From contig OV050030.1 of NCBI GenBank assembly GCA_920105625.2, positions 411,323,034 to 411,387,033 on the forward strand: a stretch of DNA of 64,000 bases, in the 5' to 3' direction. Positions 58,955 through 64,000 of the stretch are shown piece by piece. Source of the DNA: Clusia tigrina (lineage: Eukaryota > Arthropoda > Insecta > Diptera > Clusiidae). Every line of letters begins with the position of its first letter. Position 1 is the first letter of the stretch. The position numbers and the translations under genes were made by a program. Below the pieces are notes generated by a model that saw only the letters and a list, made by a program, of their open reading frames with translations, was not told where the DNA came from and searched no databases.

Positions 58955-60440
58955 TCTGGATCGATTGGAACTGATTAAAAATTCCCTGAATAAGAAATAT
59001 ATATTCAAAGTAGATAAATCAAAAATCGATCGATTGATTAAAAATACCCCGAAAAAATACCATATACGAGTATATATATTTAAAGTGGACTAGTTAAATA
59101 ATCCATTGATTAACTATTTTACCTTTATTTAAATTCTTTTCTCTAAAATACTATTTTATATATATTATATTATATTTTCAACCCATTTCCCTAACTTTGT
59201 TGGATTGGTTATATTTTACTTTTTATACAAGTTTTCTACACGTTTTCTACACATTTTCTACACTTTTCTACACACTTTCTACACATTTTCTACACATTTT
59301 CTACGCGTTTCCCACATATGTTCTACACACTTTCTACACATTTTTATACGTCTTCAAACTTATTCTATACGCTTTCTACATGCTTCAATAATAAGAAAGT
59401 CAGGAAGTATTGCTTCGATTGGAATTGATTAAAAATTGTCTGGATAAGTAAAAATATATTCAAAGAGGACTAAATTAAATATCGAACGATTGATTAAAAA
59501 ACCTTGAAAAAATTTAATATATTTAAAGTGGACTAGTTAAATAATCGATTGATTAACTATTTTACCTTCATTCAAATTCCCTCATCTAAAATACTAACTT
59601 TCAACCCATTTCCCTAATTTTGTTGGATTGGTTATATTTTACTTTTTATACAATATTTCTACACATTTTCTACACACTTTTACACATTTTCTACACGTGA
59701 GGGTACATTTTCTACTCACTTTCTATACATTTTCTACACATTTTCTACACGTTTACTACACTTCATCTACACTTTTTCTACACGTGACTGCACATTTTCT
59801 ACACACTTTCTACACCTTTCTACACTTTTCTACACGTTTTCTACACGTTTTCTCGACATGTTCTGCACACTTTTTACACATTTTCTATACGTCTTCTAAA
59901 CTTTTTTTGTACGTTTTCTACACGTTTTCGACACACAAGTGTATAATAATAAGAAAGACAGGAAGGATTGCTTCGATTGGAATTGATTAAAAATTGCCTG
60001 GATAAGTAAAACTTTATCCAAAGTGGAGTACTCAAAATATCGAACGATTAATTAAAAATACCTTGAAAAAATTGTATATACTTAACGTGGACTAATTAAA
60101 TAATCTATCGATGTAACTATTTTAGAGTTATTAAAGTGCTTTTATCTAAAAAAGTAATTTTCAACCCATTTCTCTAACTTGGTTTGTTTGGTTATATTCC
60201 ACTTTTTCTACAAGTTTTCTACATCTTTTCTACACATTTTCTACACGTTTTCTACACTTCACATTCACTTTTTCTACACGTGATCTGCATACTTCCTACA
60301 CACTTTCTAAACACTTTCTACATGTTTTTTACAGATGTTCTGCACACTTTCTACACATTTTCTATACGTCTTCTAAACTTTATTTATACGTTTTCTACAT
60401 GTTTTCGATACACAAGTGTATAATAATAAGAAAGACAGGA
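58955..60440. repeat. Three-copy macro-tandem repeat with embedded TTTTCTACACA arrays
   Basis: Each unit has a leader (TTTCAACCCATTTC, TTGGTTATATT), an array of 10-11-bp TTTTCTACACA units, and a trailer (AATAATAAGAAAG, GATTGGAATTGATTAAAAAT, TTAAATAATCGATTGATTAA). Leaders start at about 59175, 59599 and 60158. A further trailer-like piece without the array is at 58955-59160. The plus-strand frames encode Phe-Tyr-Thr-rich repeats by periodicity only. Confidence 0.88.
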
Positions 60441-60720
60441 TTTCACCCAACTCTCATTATGAGAGATGAAACAACTTCGAGTTTACGGCAAAACCAATTC
60501 ACAGCTGCATTCGAAAAAAGCAACAACAAGAAACTTTTGTATGCGAATATGTGCAACCAAACCACTTTCACCTTAGCTATGTAAGGTGCAGCAAGACGGA
60601 GGTGCAAAAAATCAATGTAAATTATAAAATTTTTCTAATTTAATAAAACTGCAAATATATGATTCCAAGCAAGTTTCACCTTAGCTATGTAAGGTGCAGC
60701 AAGACGCAGGTGCAAAAATT
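60441..60720. repeat. Two direct copies of a roughly 105-bp sequence
   Basis: TTTCACCTTAGCTATGTAAG and GTGCAGCAAGACG then AGGTGCAAAAA occur at about 60568-60610 and 60673-60718. Confidence 0.75.
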
Positions 60721-62631
60721 AAATGCAATTTTTGTATTCTTTATCGAAAATAAAAGAATATAAATGTAAATTATTTTTTTATCACTATTTAATATGTGAT
60801 CAAATTTATGAAACTTTGTGGAAGAATCAAAGAAAATAATTGTAAGTCCATTAAAACTAATTTCAAGTGCCAATGAACTTTTCTGCAAAATGGCACAGAC
60901 ACTTCAAGATTAAATTTCCATACGCACAAACACACACACACTCACTCATACACTCCCTCATACACTCACACACACTCTCTGCACACCCAGCCTACTCGTA
61001 ATTGCATTTTGATTACTTGAAACCACGCACTGATTGCAACTTTAATCGACTGACCAGCAACTTGAGGCAATTTCTTCGCACTAAGATCAGCTCTGAATGC
61101 AAGCACACCCATATTCACACTCCCACTGAAACTGCCATTGAACGTGCATTGTGCATTTCCCGTGTCTTCACCGCACTGTTCGGTCTTTTGCATATCCAAT
61201 ATTTGTGTGTGGAGTTGAGTGCTTACCTTTTTTCCAATGTGCAAGAACTGCAGTAAGAATGCAAAGAATCAACAGAACTGGAATTGCTGTCCGTCCACTG
61301 CTATACGTGAGTGAGTTCACTTGAACAAGGTGCGACCTCCATACGCAATGGATGCTGACTATGGAATAATAAAAGCAATCCTACAGAATTGCAGTGAAAA
61401 TATCGAAGCATGCAAAAACTTAAAAAAACAACACAACAAAGGAAACTCGTTTGTGCTACACATATCAGTGTAGGTCCTTTATACACACAGCTGACCACAA
61501 CATGCCTTTTGCAGTCAGAAAAGATATCAAAAAGTTGTTCATATCGTGCCAGATCTTGGAGAGAAGCTGCAAAAAGACACTTGTTAATTTTCCGTTTGAT
61601 TACTTCAATTCTGAATGGCCGTTCAATTGTAACTGGAGAACTGGTTGTAACAGTGCTGAAGTGTTTGATGTGATAACGTGCTTTCAAATTATTACCGTGC
61701 TGATAAAATCGATCCGGTTTTTATATAAGCACTTGTTCTAAACTTATTCTACTAATTACTCAGATGGATATAAAAACAACGTCATTTTCTCTTCATTGAA
61801 AGGCGGGCGGAACAAATTATGACTAGACCTTACTCAGATAAAGTCTATCATACAATCGCTATGATATTATAAACTTGCCTGTCCAAAGTATTAATATAAT
61901 TTGTGGCTAATTTATATATTAGTTAATTGATGGAATTTCAAACCTGGCTTAAGTCTAGGTGGATCTGTATAGCAACCAAATTGGTGTAATAGAAAAATTC
62001 TTTTATTACTGGACTCTAGTAAAATAACTTCCTTCATATGATTGGAGTACATCATAGAATATGGCGTACTGCACAACTGTATCAAAATTGCACCACTTCT
62101 ACTTTACTGCAGTAAGACCGTTATAATTATACCTCACAAATACTATGCAGAGAGTCATTTAAATAAAGTGCTTTCTTATATCTTTTGTTTTTATATTAAA
62201 ACCATTCTAAATTGCCCGCGCTATCAATTATATTCATTTGTGTTAATAATAATTATTAATAATTATAATTATTAATTAATAGTTTGTTCTTTGCAACTAT
62301 TTTGGTTCTTATTCTCCCACACACTTTGACCACCCTTTTTCTTGCTTCGAGTATATCTTCGATTTCCATACGAGTGGAATACAGTGACGCCTGTTGTCGT
62401 CAGCCATGTTTATATCATCCACTGATGCACTTGTCCCTTTGTAATGGAAAAGACAATTAAGAAAAAAAACTTATACAATTTAAGATGTTTATTTACGATT
62501 TTATTGTTTTGCCCACTTTCGGAGGAGTTTATTGGGTCAACTGATGTAAGGTGTTTATTGTGTTGCTCACTTAATTGTTCACTCTATACTCGGCAGGTAA
62601 AGAGTTTATAAAATAGACCAACTTTTATATA
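60721..62631. other. Unassigned DNA
   Basis: A (CA)-rich stretch lies at about 60925-60985. Frames at 61002-61256 (+), 61301-61687 (-) and 61451-61741 (+) overlap each other and carry no recognised motif. Nothing else was seen. Confidence 0.3.
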
Positions 62632-62797
<166 letters not shown>

Positions 62798-63049
62798 AAC
62801 TTCATTCTTGACTGAACCGATTTTCGGTATTTTTTATTTCTCTCCATATAAATCGCGCGATGATGCTATCATTAAAACAGGCCAATATTTAAGTGCTGAG
62901 GTGGCCAAATTTCACATTTCTTGTAAGAAAAATGGCGTTGCCAGATTGGTTGACATTTAGAAAATAAACTGTATAAACATGTTGAAAAGTGGGGAAATTT
63001 ATACAACTAATAATTTTATATATTTATTTCTATTGCATTAAATACTCCA

Positions 63050-63980
63050 AAAATAACCGCGCGACTGCGGATGATTTGCCTCGTTCCGTTCGTCCATCCA
63101 CCTCCATGACTGACGAGAACATCGAAAAGTCAAGAAAATTGTATTCGAAGATCGTCGAATGAGCATCAGAGAGTTAACAGCCGATATTGGTGTCTCGTCA
63201 GATCGGTACAGAACTTTATGCACGATGTTTTATGGGTGAGACGAGTTGAAGGACGGCTTATGCCGAGAATCCTGAAACATCGCATTCCTGTCGCTAAAGA
63301 AATTCTTTCTTTGGGCCAAATTGTTATCGAAGGCATCATTACCGGTGGCGAGACATGTGTCTTTGAATAGGACAGCGAAACGAACCAACAATCACCGGAA
63401 TGGCGCTTATCAGACGAGCCAGAACACAAAAAACAACGACAAAGTCGATCCAAAATCAAGGACATTGTTGACTGTTTTCTTTGATTGCCGTGGTGGGGTC
63501 CACTCCGAATTCCTTCTGCCAGGCCCAACACTAAATAAGGAGTATTATGCGAGCTTATTGAAGCGTTTGAGGGGGAATGTTCCTCGCATGAAGCCGGAAT
63601 TGTGGAGAAGCAACTCGTGGTTCATTCACCACGAGAATGCATCGGCTCATCACATCTCATCTTGTACGCGACTATTTGACCAAAAATACCACAAATACTA
63701 TTCAGTACTGTGGATTTGACCAAAAATACCATTAATACTGTTCCGCAAGCTCCGTATTCATCTGACATGGCCCCCTGTGACTTTTTCCTGTTCCCACGAC
63801 TCAAGTTATCACATGTCGGAAAGCGTTTTGAGACGATTGAGGCTACAAAGGAGAAATCGCAAAAGGAGCTGAAGGTGGTTCCAAAGTCGGGCTACGAAAA
63901 GTGTTTTGAAGTTTGGACGAAGCGTTGGAATCTGTTTATTGATTACCATGGAGATTACTTTGAAGGAAGATAAAATAATT
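63050..63980 (+). mobile_element. Mariner transposase remnant, catalytically dead
   Basis: Plus-strand translation in several frames gives KIVFEDRRMSIRELTADIGV, EWRLSDEPE, LTVFFDCRGGVHSEFLLPG, NKEYYASLLKRLR, NSWFIHHENASAHH, PYSSDMAPCDFFLFPRLKL and GDYFEGR near 63970. Two catalytic aspartates are changed: the first (GDETW) is GGETC at about 63348-63360, and the second (HHDN) is HHEN. Stops interrupt it, and ACCAAAAATACCA is duplicated about 45 bp apart at 63679/63720. The element may continue past the window end. Confidence 0.85.
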
Positions 63981-64000
63981 ACCAATGAATAATTGAACCG

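Noticed and set aside
61002..61741. Overlapping frames on both strands as a gene
   Set aside because: Competing frames of similar length without motifs or splice support.

Overview
The window looks like nuclear DNA of a higher fly (Diptera, Brachycera; most likely a tephritid fruit fly). Its recognisable genes have short GT-AG introns and resemble known Drosophila genes: an anillin C-terminus, a peptidyl-alpha-hydroxyglycine alpha-amidating lyase (PAL), the small heat-shock protein l(2)efl, and a cluster of five cytosolic sulfotransferases. Everything between them is AT-rich and dominated by decayed transposons (Jockey and RNase-H-bearing non-LTR elements, mariner, Tc1, a MITE, a tRNA-derived SINE and a solo LTR) and by an unusual number of minisatellites. 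No database search could be run, so family calls rest on motifs read from translations.

Layout. 1-1360 is the 3' end of an anillin-family gene (+). 2.5-5.6 kb is a broken non-LTR retrotransposon whose reverse-transcriptase motif A has been expanded into a roughly 1 kb in-frame 15-bp satellite. 5.6-5.83 kb is a partial copy of the anillin gene including its intron, fused directly to a 0.65 kb decayed bacterial Rpn-type PD-(D/E)XK nuclease gene of Rickettsiales/Wolbachia type. 7.5-11.5 kb is a complete six-exon PAL gene (-). 12-15 kb has little recognisable content apart from one possible exon. 15-22.2 kb holds minisatellites, one split by a Jockey element. 22.9-23.7 kb is a tandem family whose core also occurs elsewhere in the window. 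27-27.7 kb is a tandem array containing a MITE. 28-30.7 kb is l(2)efl, with a 1.2 kb minisatellite in its first coding intron. 31-37 kb is transposon debris. 37.5-41.6 kb is a 4.1 kb array of the hexanucleotide TCTCTA.

41.7-58.6 kb is the sulfotransferase cluster: genes A (-), B (-), C (-), D (+) and E (-), all with apparently intact reading frames. C and D lie in the arms of a roughly 2.1 kb, nearly identical inverted repeat separated by 1.3 kb that contains a SINE and a solo LTR. A and B share an indel-free, nearly identical central tract while their 3' exons have diverged. 59-60.5 kb is a macro-tandem repeat, and 63-64 kb is a dead mariner.

The genes do not form an operon-like system. The sulfotransferases are a lineage-expanded detoxification or hormone-conjugation family. 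PAL acts in neuropeptide amidation, l(2)efl in proteostasis, and anillin in cytokinesis. The most unusual items are the satellite grown out of a reverse-transcriptase motif, the bacterial nuclease fragment fused to an anillin pseudogene, the sulfotransferase palindrome, and the 4 kb hexanucleotide array.
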